Of a DNA stretch of 41,120 nt, positions 1-6,897 are shown one piece after another. Origin of the DNA: an uncultured Lachnoclostridium sp. Lineage in GTDB: Bacteria > Bacillota > Clostridia > Lachnospirales > Lachnospiraceae. The stretch covers positions 1-41,120 of the forward strand of contig CABQJX010000007.1 in NCBI GenBank assembly GCA_902464595.1. Reading direction: 5' to 3'. The stretch's first letter is position 1; each line of letters opens with the position of its first letter. Under the pieces are notes generated by a model. The model made no database searches, was not told the origin of the DNA, and was given only the letters and a program-made list of their open reading frames with translations. The position numbers and the translations under genes were made by a program.

Positions 1-97
1 TAATATAAGACTAGAACTTAAAAACATAAAAAAGGCTCCAAACACAGTAACGGGGAGGGATTCCTAAGAATCCCACCCCAAAACTTGACATAGAGCC
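1..97. mobile_element. Possible terminal fragment of an ISL3-type insertion sequence, or a nested hairpin
   Basis: Read on the minus strand, a GGCTC at 97-93 pairs with GAGCC at 38-34, and inside lies a near-perfect hairpin (GGGGAGGGATTC at 51-62 against GAATCCCACCCC at 67-78 with one A/A mismatch). The sequence CTTGACATAGAGCC at 84-97 recalls terminal repeats of ISL3-family elements; this is from memory only. If correct, the transposase lies left of the window. The same structure is followed by seven T on the minus strand, so it could simply be a second transcription terminator. No transposase coding sequence is present here. Confidence 0.3.
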
Positions 98-114
98 AAA
101 TAAAAAAACACATA

Positions 115-167
115 AAGACGGGTATCGAATCTTTGATTAACCACTTCGCGATTACGATACCCGTCTT
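115..167 (-). terminator. Strong intrinsic terminator closing the noncoding unit
   Basis: Thirteen bases (AAGACGGGTATCG, 115-127) are perfectly repeated in inverse at 155-167. The stem continues inward by AATC/GATT past a single bulged A. On the minus strand the stem is followed by TTTATG and then a run of seven T, as expected for a Rho-independent terminator of leftward transcription. On the plus strand there is no T tract. Confidence 0.75.
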
Positions 168-837
168 CCTACTATCTCGTCCATTGGACTAAGCCTCACT
201 TTTCCGAAACAACGATTGTTTCTTATTTGCCTCTATATTAAATTGTTACGCCAATCTACCTTTTCTGATCTGCTCCTATTTCTGCTTTCTCTTTCATTTG
301 ATCGATCTTAAATCAATTTTTTCTTACCTTGCCTATCCGGTATCCTTTATCGTTCTAATAATACTTTCTCGTCATATCACTAAACCGATTGTCTGATACA
401 CCTTAGATAGTTCTATATGATCCAATCATTTGTCTGAGTCTGCTTCTTCTTTCAACATTCTGAGTGTTTATTCATTTCTTTAAATACTGCAATTGCCATT
501 TTTTATTCATCCATTCTGCTATTTTATTGATAAAATGATTTTCTTTTGTAAACTTACCCATTTACATCAGAACTTCTTTTTCATATAAAATCCAGATCTG
601 AGAATGAATTTTTACCAACCGATTGGATTTTGTTTCTTTAAATCAATTTCTTAAATCACGTTCCTGTTGGAGCTTTCATTTTGTAGATTGGTTTTTCCTG
701 GTCTCATTTATAACAATTAGCTCGTTATAAATGAAACAAAACTTCTCTTTCTGGTGGTCCGTACCTCCTTTGCTTGGATTTTATTTCTGTTGGACTGATT
801 GTCTACAATCCTTTTTGTTTTTCTCTTTTCTTTTGTT
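115..837 (-). ncRNA. Candidate large structured noncoding RNA (about 720 nt)
   Basis: The interval between a consensus promoter (844-872) and a strong terminator (115-167) has no open reading frame of 60 codons on either strand; minus-strand ATGs give only peptides of about 5-15 codons. It contains perfect hairpins on the minus strand: GATTGT/ACAATC (797-810), a 14-bp stem with a 9-nt loop (701-737), GAAACAA/TTGTTTC (206-222) and GTCC/GGAC (179-189). CCAATCTAC (691-683) can pair over about 430 nt with GTAGATTGG (259-251). A 12-nt direct repeat TTAAATCAATTT occurs at 308-319 and 638-649. Size and AT-rich, loop-rich character resemble large bacterial RNAs such as ROOL, OLE or GOLLD, but I could not match a known consensus. 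A long untranslated decayed region is the alternative. Confidence 0.5.
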
Positions 838-843
838 GTCTTT

Positions 844-872
844 ATTATAGTCGATGAGGCTTATTTTGTCAA
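844..872 (-). promoter_or_regulatory. Consensus sigma-A promoter for the noncoding unit
   Basis: On the minus strand TTGACA (872-867) is separated by exactly 17 nt from TATAAT (849-844), both perfect consensus hexamers. Poly-T/poly-A tracts immediately upstream (873-920) could act as an UP element. Transcription would start near 837 and run toward position 1. The remaining spacer, 920-1071, is AT-rich and shows no further feature, and I see no convincing terminator behind the gene ending at 1072. Confidence 0.75.
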
Positions 873-1071
873 TACTTTTTTGATATTTTTTATAACTTTT
901 TTGTTTATATATGTTTATTCCATATAATTACATTTTTTATTTGTTTTTATGAAGTATTAATTGCTTATTTTGATCTGTATTTCAAAATTTTCTGATTATT
1001 TCAAAATATTTATACTTATGCCACAACGATCAGCTGCCCTACGGCTTCACCTTTCTTTTTCTAAATGAGTT

Positions 1072-2082
1072 TTACCGAAATACAGCCTCCGCTGCTTCCA
1101 TAGCTGCACAGACCCGGTCACACCACTGATCAAAGGCCTCATCCAGGACCTGGCATTCCCTATGGCTCATCATATACTCTGCTGCCTCGCGGATCCCCTC
1201 TGCCATGGAAGTAGTACATACAAAATCAGGAACCTCTCTCTTAATCTTTGTGTTATCAAAGATCACTGTGTTTGCCTTGTCTCCCAGAAGCTGTCCTTCC
1301 ATGTCATACTGCCTTCCCCATACTCCCAAAAGCCTTGATGGAACATGAAGAGGATTCAGATTCTTTCCCAATGCTGATGCCAAAGTCCCGTAAATCTGAT
1401 TCCAAGTCATGGTTTCATCGCTGGTTATATGATAAGCGTTCCCCAAAGCATGTGGATTTCCCATCAGCCCTACATATCCTTTTGCAAAGTCTCTGGCGTG
1501 GGTCAGGGTCCACAAAGACGTTCCGTCTCCCGGAAGGATCACAGGCTTTCCCTCAAGGATCCTTTGGAGCACCTGCCAGTTTCCCTTATCTCCATGGATC
1601 GCTACCGGAACCTTCCTCTGGTCATATGTATGACTGGGACGTACGATCGTCACAGGAAATCCCTTCTCCCGGTATGCCTCCATCAGCACCTCCTCTGCCT
1701 GGATCTTTCTCTGTGAATAGGCCCAGTAGGGATTTTTAAGGGGGGTGCTCTCCGTTATGGGATAACCGGCAGGAGGTTTTTGATAGGCGGATGCACTGCT
1801 GATAAAAATATACTGGCTGGTCTTTTCCTGGAACAGACGAATATCCCGTGCTGCATCCTCTGCTCCATAGCCAATAAACTGAGCCGTCACGTCAAAATAT
1901 TTCCCCTTTAATGCCTGGGCAGCTGCCTGCTCATCACGGATATCCGCTGTAATAGAAGCCATCCCCTGGGGTGCGGGCCTTGTTCCCCTGTTTAACAGTG
2001 TTACTTCCCATCCCCGTTCCCTGGCTAAGGCCGCAACGGATGTGCTGATGGTTCCTGTGCCTCCGATCAACAATGCTTTCAT
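1072..2082 (-). CDS. NAD(P)-dependent epimerase/dehydratase family protein (extended SDR)
   Basis: Predicted 336-aa Rossmann-fold oxidoreductase or epimerase of the extended short-chain dehydrogenase type. Seen: the nucleotide-binding GGTGTIS at residues 7-13 directly after the first beta strand, a serine-rich ISSAS segment near 94-98, and the catalytic YxxxK as YSQRK at 122-126. I start at the ATG at 2082 because AGGAGGGG lies 7 nt before it; an upstream ATG at 2121 would add 13 residues without a clear ribosome site and would displace the Rossmann motif from the N terminus. It follows the RsmH-like gene by 78 nt in the same direction, so it may be the last gene of the leftward operon. The substrate cannot be told from sequence; sugar-nucleotide or related carbonyl substrates are usual for the family. 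Confidence 0.85.
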   Translation of the reverse strand: MKALLIGGTGTISTSVAALARERGWEVTLLNRGTRPAPQGMASITADIRDEQAAAQALKGKYFDVTAQFIGYGAEDAARDIRLFQEKTSQYIFISSASAYQKPPAGYPITESTPLKNPYWAYSQRKIQAEEVLMEAYREKGFPVTIVRPSHTYDQRKVPVAIHGDKGNWQVLQRILEGKPVILPGDGTSLWTLTHARDFAKGYVGLMGNPHALGNAYHITSDETMTWNQIYGTLASALGKNLNPLHVPSRLLGVWGRQYDMEGQLLGDKANTVIFDNTKIKREVPDFVCTTSMAEGIREAAEYMMSHRECQVLDEAFDQWCDRVCAAMEAAEAVFR

Positions 2083-2160
2083 CTGATCCCCTCCTGATAA
2101 AATCGTTTTCTGTCTTTCCAAGCTACTGGCCTTATGGGCAGAACTTCTTCCTGACGCAGT

Positions 2161-3201
2161 CTATGCCTTCACAGCCCACCGCATTTTTGTGGAATGGGCG
2201 CGGCTGTTCATCCTGCATTCCTCTGCCGAGGGACGTATCACTTCTGTGCTCACCTGGCTGTACTGTCCTGCCCGCTGCATTTCTTTAAAAGACTTCTTCA
2301 CAATGCGGTCCTCTCCGGAATGAAAGGTTAGGATTGCCGCCCGTCCCCCTGGTTTTAGGGCATCGGGCAGCTTATCAAGGAACTCATAGAGCACCTCAAA
2401 CTCGCTGTTTACATCGATGCGCAGCGCCTGGAAGGTTCTCTGGCAGGATTTCTTCACCGCCTCCTTCCGATCCTTTTCCGGCAGGAAGGATAAAGCCTTT
2501 TCAATGCAGGCGCAGAGGCTGGTGGTGGTATCCACCCTGTTCCCATGGCGAAGCTCCCGGATCACTGTCCTGGCAATCTCCTTTGCGTAGGGCTCGTCTG
2601 AATTTTCCACCAGCATTCCCTCAAACTCCTCCTGATCCAGCCGTTTTAGCCGCTCACTTGCAGGCTCGCCCTTTAAGGGATCCAGGCGCAGATCCAAAGG
2701 CCCTTCCTTTTTGAAGGAAAATCCCCGCTCCGGATTATCAATCTGCATGGAGGAAACTCCCAGATCTGCCAGGACAAAGTCCAATGGCCCGGACTCCCGG
2801 ATCACCTGGTCGATATTGGCAAAATTCAGCTTTTTGATGGTCAGTATATCAGGGCCATATCCCATTTCCTCCAGCCGCTTTTTTGTCTTTTCCATTTCAA
2901 TAGAATCCACATCTAAAGCGTAAATATGCCCTTTCCCCTCCAGCCTCTCTAACATTTTCCCTGTATGGCCGCCATATCCTAAGGTAGCATCCAGTCCTGT
3001 CTGCCCTGGCTGGATCTGAAGGAAATCCAAAATTTCCTTTACCATGATCGAAATGTGCATTCCCGCAGGAGTCATGCCTTTGCTGATCACCTTTGCCACT
3101 GTCTCCGGATACTTCTCCGGCTGAAGCTCCTTGTATTTCTCCTCAAACCGCCTGGGATGGGTTCCCTTGTAGCGCACCCGGCGTTTATGCTCTTTTTCCA
3201 T
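2161..3201 (-). CDS. RsmH/MraW-like S-adenosylmethionine methyltransferase
   Basis: A 346-aa member of the RsmH (MraW) family, which N4-methylates C1402 of 16S rRNA in the ribosomal P site. Seen: the SAM motif DATLGYGGHT at residues 71-80, LADLGVSS at 144-151, ERGFSF at 158-163, and near the C terminus the HSGEDRIVK block followed by RAHSTKMR. Compared with ordinary RsmH (about 310 aa) it has a basic 40-residue N-terminal extension, and HSGEDR replaces the usual HSLEDR. It is not beside ftsL, pbp or mraY, so it is probably a paralogue of the cell-division-cluster gene. The ATG at 3201 has AAGGAG upstream. It lies downstream of the ABC-2 exporter genes with a 74-nt gap. Whether it modifies the same nucleotide is unknown. 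Confidence 0.85.
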   Translation of the reverse strand: MEKEHKRRVRYKGTHPRRFEEKYKELQPEKYPETVAKVISKGMTPAGMHISIMVKEILDFLQIQPGQTGLDATLGYGGHTGKMLERLEGKGHIYALDVDSIEMEKTKKRLEEMGYGPDILTIKKLNFANIDQVIRESGPLDFVLADLGVSSMQIDNPERGFSFKKEGPLDLRLDPLKGEPASERLKRLDQEEFEGMLVENSDEPYAKEIARTVIRELRHGNRVDTTTSLCACIEKALSFLPEKDRKEAVKKSCQRTFQALRIDVNSEFEVLYEFLDKLPDALKPGGRAAILTFHSGEDRIVKKSFKEMQRAGQYSQVSTEVIRPSAEECRMNSRAHSTKMRWAVKA

Positions 3202-3275
3202 TTTCTCACTCCTTATCCATGGATCTGTTCCATCATTCTATCCTATTTTTACTTGAGTTTCCGTCTTTTATCCTC

Positions 3276-4004
3276 TTACTCCCTGTAACATGCCCACACG
3301 CATGCGCCTCCCAGCCCGGCTGCAAAGACAAAAGATAGGGCCAGAGAAACCATATCCATCTGTCCGCCGCCAAAAATCCCCCGGATCAGCCCAGTGGTAT
3401 GGGTAAGAGGCAATAGTCCCACCAGGAACCGAAGGGCGGCAGGCATAGTTTCCAGGGAGAAAAAAGTCCCGCAAAGGAAGGACATGGGGGTGATCACCAC
3501 ATTGGTAAACAGGTTCATGTCATAATGGCTCTCCATCTTCATTGCGGCCAAAAATCCCAGAGCAGAAAAGATGAGACAGTTTAAAAATAAAACCAGTATC
3601 AGAGAGGGGCTCAGGCACAGCCCAGCCCCGGCTGCAAGGCTCAAAAGGAAAATAAACAGCCCTGCATACATACCGCGGAGCGCACCTGCCAGAATGTGGC
3701 CGGCTGCCAGCAGCTCCATTCTGGTGGGGGAATAAAGATAACATTCAAAGCTCTTCTCATGAAGACGCATCACGCTGATCCGCGTCGACACAGAGGTATA
3801 GCTGTTCCGCATGGTGGTCATGGCCAAAAGTCCGGGCAGCAGGTAATAGAGATAGGGCTGTCCCTCCACCTCCATCCCATTTCCCAATCCCATGCCAAAA
3901 GTCAGAAAATAAAGCAGGGGAGAAACGATCTGTGAACCGGTGATCCTCCAGAACCTCCGTTTGAAAAACAGCCATTCCCTCCACAAAATAGCTTTTATCT
4001 CCAT
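3276..4004 (-). CDS. ABC-2 type transporter permease
   Basis: A 242-aa integral membrane protein with a basic amphipathic N terminus followed by about six hydrophobic segments and a short polar C-terminal tail, the layout of ABC-2 (NodJ/DrrB-type) export permeases. The start of the first membrane helix contains SPLLYFLTFGMGLG, and the central helices carry the usual small-residue-rich ALGFLAAM. The ATG at 4004 has a GGGGGTGG ribosome site and overlaps the stop codon of the ATPase gene at 3995, so the two are translationally coupled and form one exporter. The substrate is unknown; position downstream of cobalamin genes is the only hint. A short insertion, SGPGLI-like sequence from other frames, is not coding. 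Confidence 0.88.
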   Translation of the reverse strand: MEIKAILWREWLFFKRRFWRITGSQIVSPLLYFLTFGMGLGNGMEVEGQPYLYYLLPGLLAMTTMRNSYTSVSTRISVMRLHEKSFECYLYSPTRMELLAAGHILAGALRGMYAGLFIFLLSLAAGAGLCLSPSLILVLFLNCLIFSALGFLAAMKMESHYDMNLFTNVVITPMSFLCGTFFSLETMPAALRFLVGLLPLTHTTGLIRGIFGGGQMDMVSLALSFVFAAGLGGACVWACYRE

Positions 4005-4840
4005 GGAGCCACCCCCTTATTGGTGTACTGGAAAAATACATCCTCAAGGGTAGAGGGAAGGATACTGCACGTTCCCTGAACCTCTTTGGCCCACTCCTTT
4101 GCCTGGGAAAGGGTTTTAAAAAATCGGCTTTCTTTCCCATAAACGGTCTCATACTCCACCTTGTAATCCCCGATCTCCCTGGTAAGCTCCTGGGGCGTCC
4201 CCTCCTTAAAAATGGCTCCCTGATCCATAAGAAGAACTCGGTCGCAAAGCCTGGAGGCTTCCTCAATATAATGGGTCGTGAGCAGAATGGTCTTTCCTGA
4301 TCTTTTCTGATGTTCGAGAAATTCCCATATATCCCGCCTGGCATTTGGATCGATCCCAACCGTAGGTTCGTCCAAAAACAGATAGCGCGGATCGTGGATC
4401 AATGCTTTTCCGATCATCAGTTTACGCTTCATTCCCCCGGAAAGGTTCTGGGCCATCCTCTTTCCTGCCTCAGACAGCCCTAAAAATTCCAGGAGAAGCT
4501 GTGAGCGGCTGATGATTTCCCTCTTGTCCATCTGATAAAGGCGGCCTGCAAATTCCATATTTTCCTCCACGGTCAGCTCCTTATCCAGATTGATATGCTG
4601 GCTGGCTATGCCGATCTCCCTCTTTACTTTTACTGCTCCCCGGTCCATCACCCGGCCGTCAAAGAGCACCTGGCCGCTGTCCGGCCGAAGAAGCCCTGTC
4701 ATCATGGCCATCATGGTCGTCTTTCCAGCTCCATTTGGCCCTAAAAGCCCTATGCAGGTTCCCGGATCCACTTTCATGGATACGCCTTTTACTGCCTCCA
4801 CATCCCCAAACCGTTTGCACAGTCCCTCACACTGAAGCAT
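3995..4840 (-). CDS. ABC transporter ATP-binding protein (ABC-2/DrrA type)
   Basis: A 281-aa cytoplasmic nucleotide-binding subunit pairing with the overlapping ABC-2 permease. Seen: Walker A GPNGAGKTT at 34-42, the signature LSGGMKRK at 133-140, Walker B YLFLDEPT at 153-160 and a switch histidine in LLTTHY. After the ATPase core comes a 60-residue C-terminal extension ending with the pattern LPSTLEDVFFQYT, typical of DrrA/CcmA-type exporters. The ATG at 4840 lies inside the last 14 nt of cbiL, with AAGG a few bases upstream, so expression is coupled to cbiL. This suggests that the exporter is made together with the corrinoid genes, though a direct corrinoid role is inference. Confidence 0.92.
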   Translation of the reverse strand: MLQCEGLCKRFGDVEAVKGVSMKVDPGTCIGLLGPNGAGKTTMMAMMTGLLRPDSGQVLFDGRVMDRGAVKVKREIGIASQHINLDKELTVEENMEFAGRLYQMDKREIISRSQLLLEFLGLSEAGKRMAQNLSGGMKRKLMIGKALIHDPRYLFLDEPTVGIDPNARRDIWEFLEHQKRSGKTILLTTHYIEEASRLCDRVLLMDQGAIFKEGTPQELTREIGDYKVEYETVYGKESRFFKTLSQAKEWAKEVQGTCSILPSTLEDVFFQYTNKGVAPWR

Positions 4841-5552
4841 AAGAGGTCCTTCCCTTCTTTTTCACAAGAACCGTAGAAAGATAGGGAAGCTCATACTCCT
4901 CCAGCTCTTTTAAATCCGTGATCACCCGCTCCTGCCCTGTTCCTGCTTTGCTGATCAGCACAAAATGATCTTCCAGATGGTTTTCCCTCAATGCCCGCAA
5001 GAGTGCTTCCTTATCCGCGGACGGCTTCATAAGGATCACATTGTCGTGCTCTCTCAGGATCCTTCCCAGGTCGCTGCTGCTGTTTTTACGCACTGGAGCC
5101 ACCACCAGATCCTCATTCCATGCCATAAGAGGCAGCTTCAAAGCGTCCGCCACGGCACAGAAAGAAGGGATCCCCGGAACCACTTCCACCTCGATCCCCT
5201 GTTCCTCCATATAGGGCAAGGTATACATAAAGGTACTGTAAACCGCCGGATCTCCCAACGTAATAAACGCTCCCTTGCGTCCGCCCTCAAGATATGCGGC
5301 GATGGTTTCTGCATTCTCCCTCCACATACGGCAAAGCTCCTGCCCGTGGTAATGCATGGGATAGACCAGGTTTACCACCTGGGCCTTTCCCTCCTCCACA
5401 AATTTTTTTACAATATCGTAGGCAAAGCTTCCTGCCCCCGCCTCTTTTTCAGGGCAGAACACCACATCCGCCTCTTTTAGGATCCGGTGTGCTTTTAAGG
5501 TTAACAGCTCCGGATCTCCCGGCCCTACGCCGATGCCGTACAATTTTCCCAT
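4827..5552 (-). CDS. cbiL: Precorrin-2/cobalt-factor-II C20-methyltransferase
   Basis: A 241-aa tetrapyrrole methylase that transfers a methyl group from S-adenosylmethionine to C20 of the corrin precursor early in cobalamin synthesis. Seen: the glycine-rich N-terminal loop GVGPGDPELLTLKA at about 8-21 that marks CbiL/CobI, the VFCPEK segment, and GDPAVYSTF in the second conserved loop, followed by VVPGIPSF. Length fits the family (230-250 aa). The anaerobic setting and the CbiK-like chelatase upstream favour the cobalt-early (CbiL) form. The ATG at 5552 has GAGGA six bases upstream. It is the only corrin-ring synthesis methylase in the window; the rest of the pathway must lie elsewhere. A 139-nt purine-rich spacer separates it from the ATPase gene upstream. 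Confidence 0.9.
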   Translation of the reverse strand: MGKLYGIGVGPGDPELLTLKAHRILKEADVVFCPEKEAGAGSFAYDIVKKFVEEGKAQVVNLVYPMHYHGQELCRMWRENAETIAAYLEGGRKGAFITLGDPAVYSTFMYTLPYMEEQGIEVEVVPGIPSFCAVADALKLPLMAWNEDLVVAPVRKNSSSDLGRILREHDNVILMKPSADKEALLRALRENHLEDHFVLISKAGTGQERVITDLKELEEYELPYLSTVLVKKKGRTSYASV

Positions 5553-5691
5553 ATTCTATCCTCATTTTTCTGCGATTTTTATTTCTTTGCTTTTATTTCT
5601 CGTTTTTATTTCTCTCTATCTTTCACTTTCTATTTCTCTGCTTTTTTGCTTCTTCCTGTTTTTTTATTTCCCTGTCTTTCCTGCGGTTTGA
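5553..5691. repeat. Purine-rich spacer with degenerate GAAATAAAA repeats
   Basis: The minus-strand message here is almost all purine, with three close copies of AGAAATAAAA (around 5575-5625, on the plus strand TTTTATTTCT) and related AGAAATAG and GGAAATAAAA units further upstream to 5680. There is no stem, no T tract and no open frame. It may be an unstructured leader for cbiL or an A-rich ribosome-loading stretch. Confidence 0.35.
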
Positions 5692-6897
5692 TCAATCTGC
5701 TTCCTCCCTCAACAGGATCCCTTTTTTCTCTGCCCTCAGAGCCAGCTCCCGATTCTTCTGATTCATTGTCCCAAATTCTTCCAAACAACAGATTACCTGC
5801 TCACAGGCATCCATTACCTGAACCGCCTTTTCGTAAGTCTCCTCTGTGATGGGCTCAAAGGGCCGCTCCGCTGCCACCTCTCCTGCAAGGGCAGAAGCAA
5901 CGGGATAATCTATATCATTTTCGTGAAGAATCCCGGCTGCAAACGGGATTCCCTGGCGATGCAGCCTCCGGTAAACAGGGATACCTGTCCCATTTCCCCC
6001 GATTACAAAAACACGGGGATGCCCCTGTGTCCCTTCCATTTCAAGGCTTCCAAATCTTGGATCATAGTTTCCCCTGCTGATCCCATAGAGATCCCTGATA
6101 TATTCGGACGTGATCACCCTCTCCGGCGGCCCCCATCGGTCAATGCGGTCTCCCTTTACGCATACAATGCAGTCTGACAGCTTTTGGGCCAGATCCAATT
6201 CATGGAGTGACATGAGCACCGCCAGTTTCTGTTTGCGGGCCAGCCCTTTTAAGAGGGAAAGAAGCTCCAGCTTATGGCGTATATCCAAAAAGGAAGTGGG
6301 CTCGTCCAGGACAATGACGTCCGGCTCCTGACAGATCGCTCTGGCTAACAGGATCCTCTGCTTCTGGCCGTCGCTGACCTGTGAGAAATACTGTTCTCCC
6401 AGCTCCAGCGCCCCTACCAGTTCTAACGCTTCCTCCACTTTTCTGTGATCCTGATGCGACAGGATCCCCAGACGGCCCGTATAAGGATACCGGCCCAGGC
6501 TCGCTACCTGGCGGCAGGTCATAAGCTCCGGCTTCGCTCCCTCTGTCATCATTACGGACATGCACTTGGCTATTTCCGTTTCCTTCATACGGCTCACTGG
6601 ACTTCCATCCAGGTACACCGCCCCTTCCTTTAACGGAAGCTGCCCTATGATGCTCTTTAAAATGGTGGATTTTCCGGCCCCGTTTGGCCCGATCAGGGTA
6701 ACGATCTGTCCGCTGTTCACATGAAGCTGGATCTGGCGGATCAATGTTTTTTCCCCGTATCCTACTGCCATATTTTCTGTTCTGATCCGTTCCTCTGACG
6801 CCAAAGGCCTTTCTGACTTCCTGTCACTGATGACTTGGCAGTCGCTGCCTGATCTGCCGTTACTGCTGTCTTTTCCTGCTTTGCTTTTTTTCATCAT
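5692..6897 (-). CDS. FecE/BtuD-type ABC ATPase with an extra C-terminal domain
   Basis: A 401-aa ATP-binding subunit for an iron-chelate/cobalamin type importer. Residues 1-38 are a polar Lys/Ser-rich lead. The ATPase follows, with Walker A GPNGAGKST at 70-78, signature VSDGQKQR at 174-181, Walker B VIVLDEP at 194-200 and a switch His in SLHE. The usual family length is 250-270 aa, reached near residue 285. Residues 290-401 form an added domain beginning PRVFVIGGNGTG that I do not recognise; its beta strand, glycine loop and alternating pattern look Rossmann-like. The ATG at 6897 overlaps the permease stop (ATGATGA) and has AAGGA 8 nt upstream. Within the cobalamin-riboswitch operon it most likely powers corrinoid or cobalt-tetrapyrrole uptake. 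Confidence 0.9.
   Translation of the reverse strand: MMKKSKAGKDSSNGRSGSDCQVISDRKSERPLASEERIRTENMAVGYGEKTLIRQIQLHVNSGQIVTLIGPNGAGKSTILKSIIGQLPLKEGAVYLDGSPVSRMKETEIAKCMSVMMTEGAKPELMTCRQVASLGRYPYTGRLGILSHQDHRKVEEALELVGALELGEQYFSQVSDGQKQRILLARAICQEPDVIVLDEPTSFLDIRHKLELLSLLKGLARKQKLAVLMSLHELDLAQKLSDCIVCVKGDRIDRWGPPERVITSEYIRDLYGISRGNYDPRFGSLEMEGTQGHPRVFVIGGNGTGIPVYRRLHRQGIPFAAGILHENDIDYPVASALAGEVAAERPFEPITEETYEKAVQVMDACEQVICCLEEFGTMNQKNRELALRAEKKGILLREEAD

Noticed and set aside
755..772. AAAGGAGG at about 772-764 (minus) as a ribosome site for a gene in the noncoding unit
   Set aside because: No start codon lies at proper spacing, and every nearby frame stops within a few codons.
1248..1739. 163-codon plus-strand open frame opposite the SDR gene
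   Set aside because: It is antisense to a clearly recognisable enzyme, has low-complexity Pro/Ser composition and no ribosome site. Many similar antisense frames in the window were rejected for the same reason.
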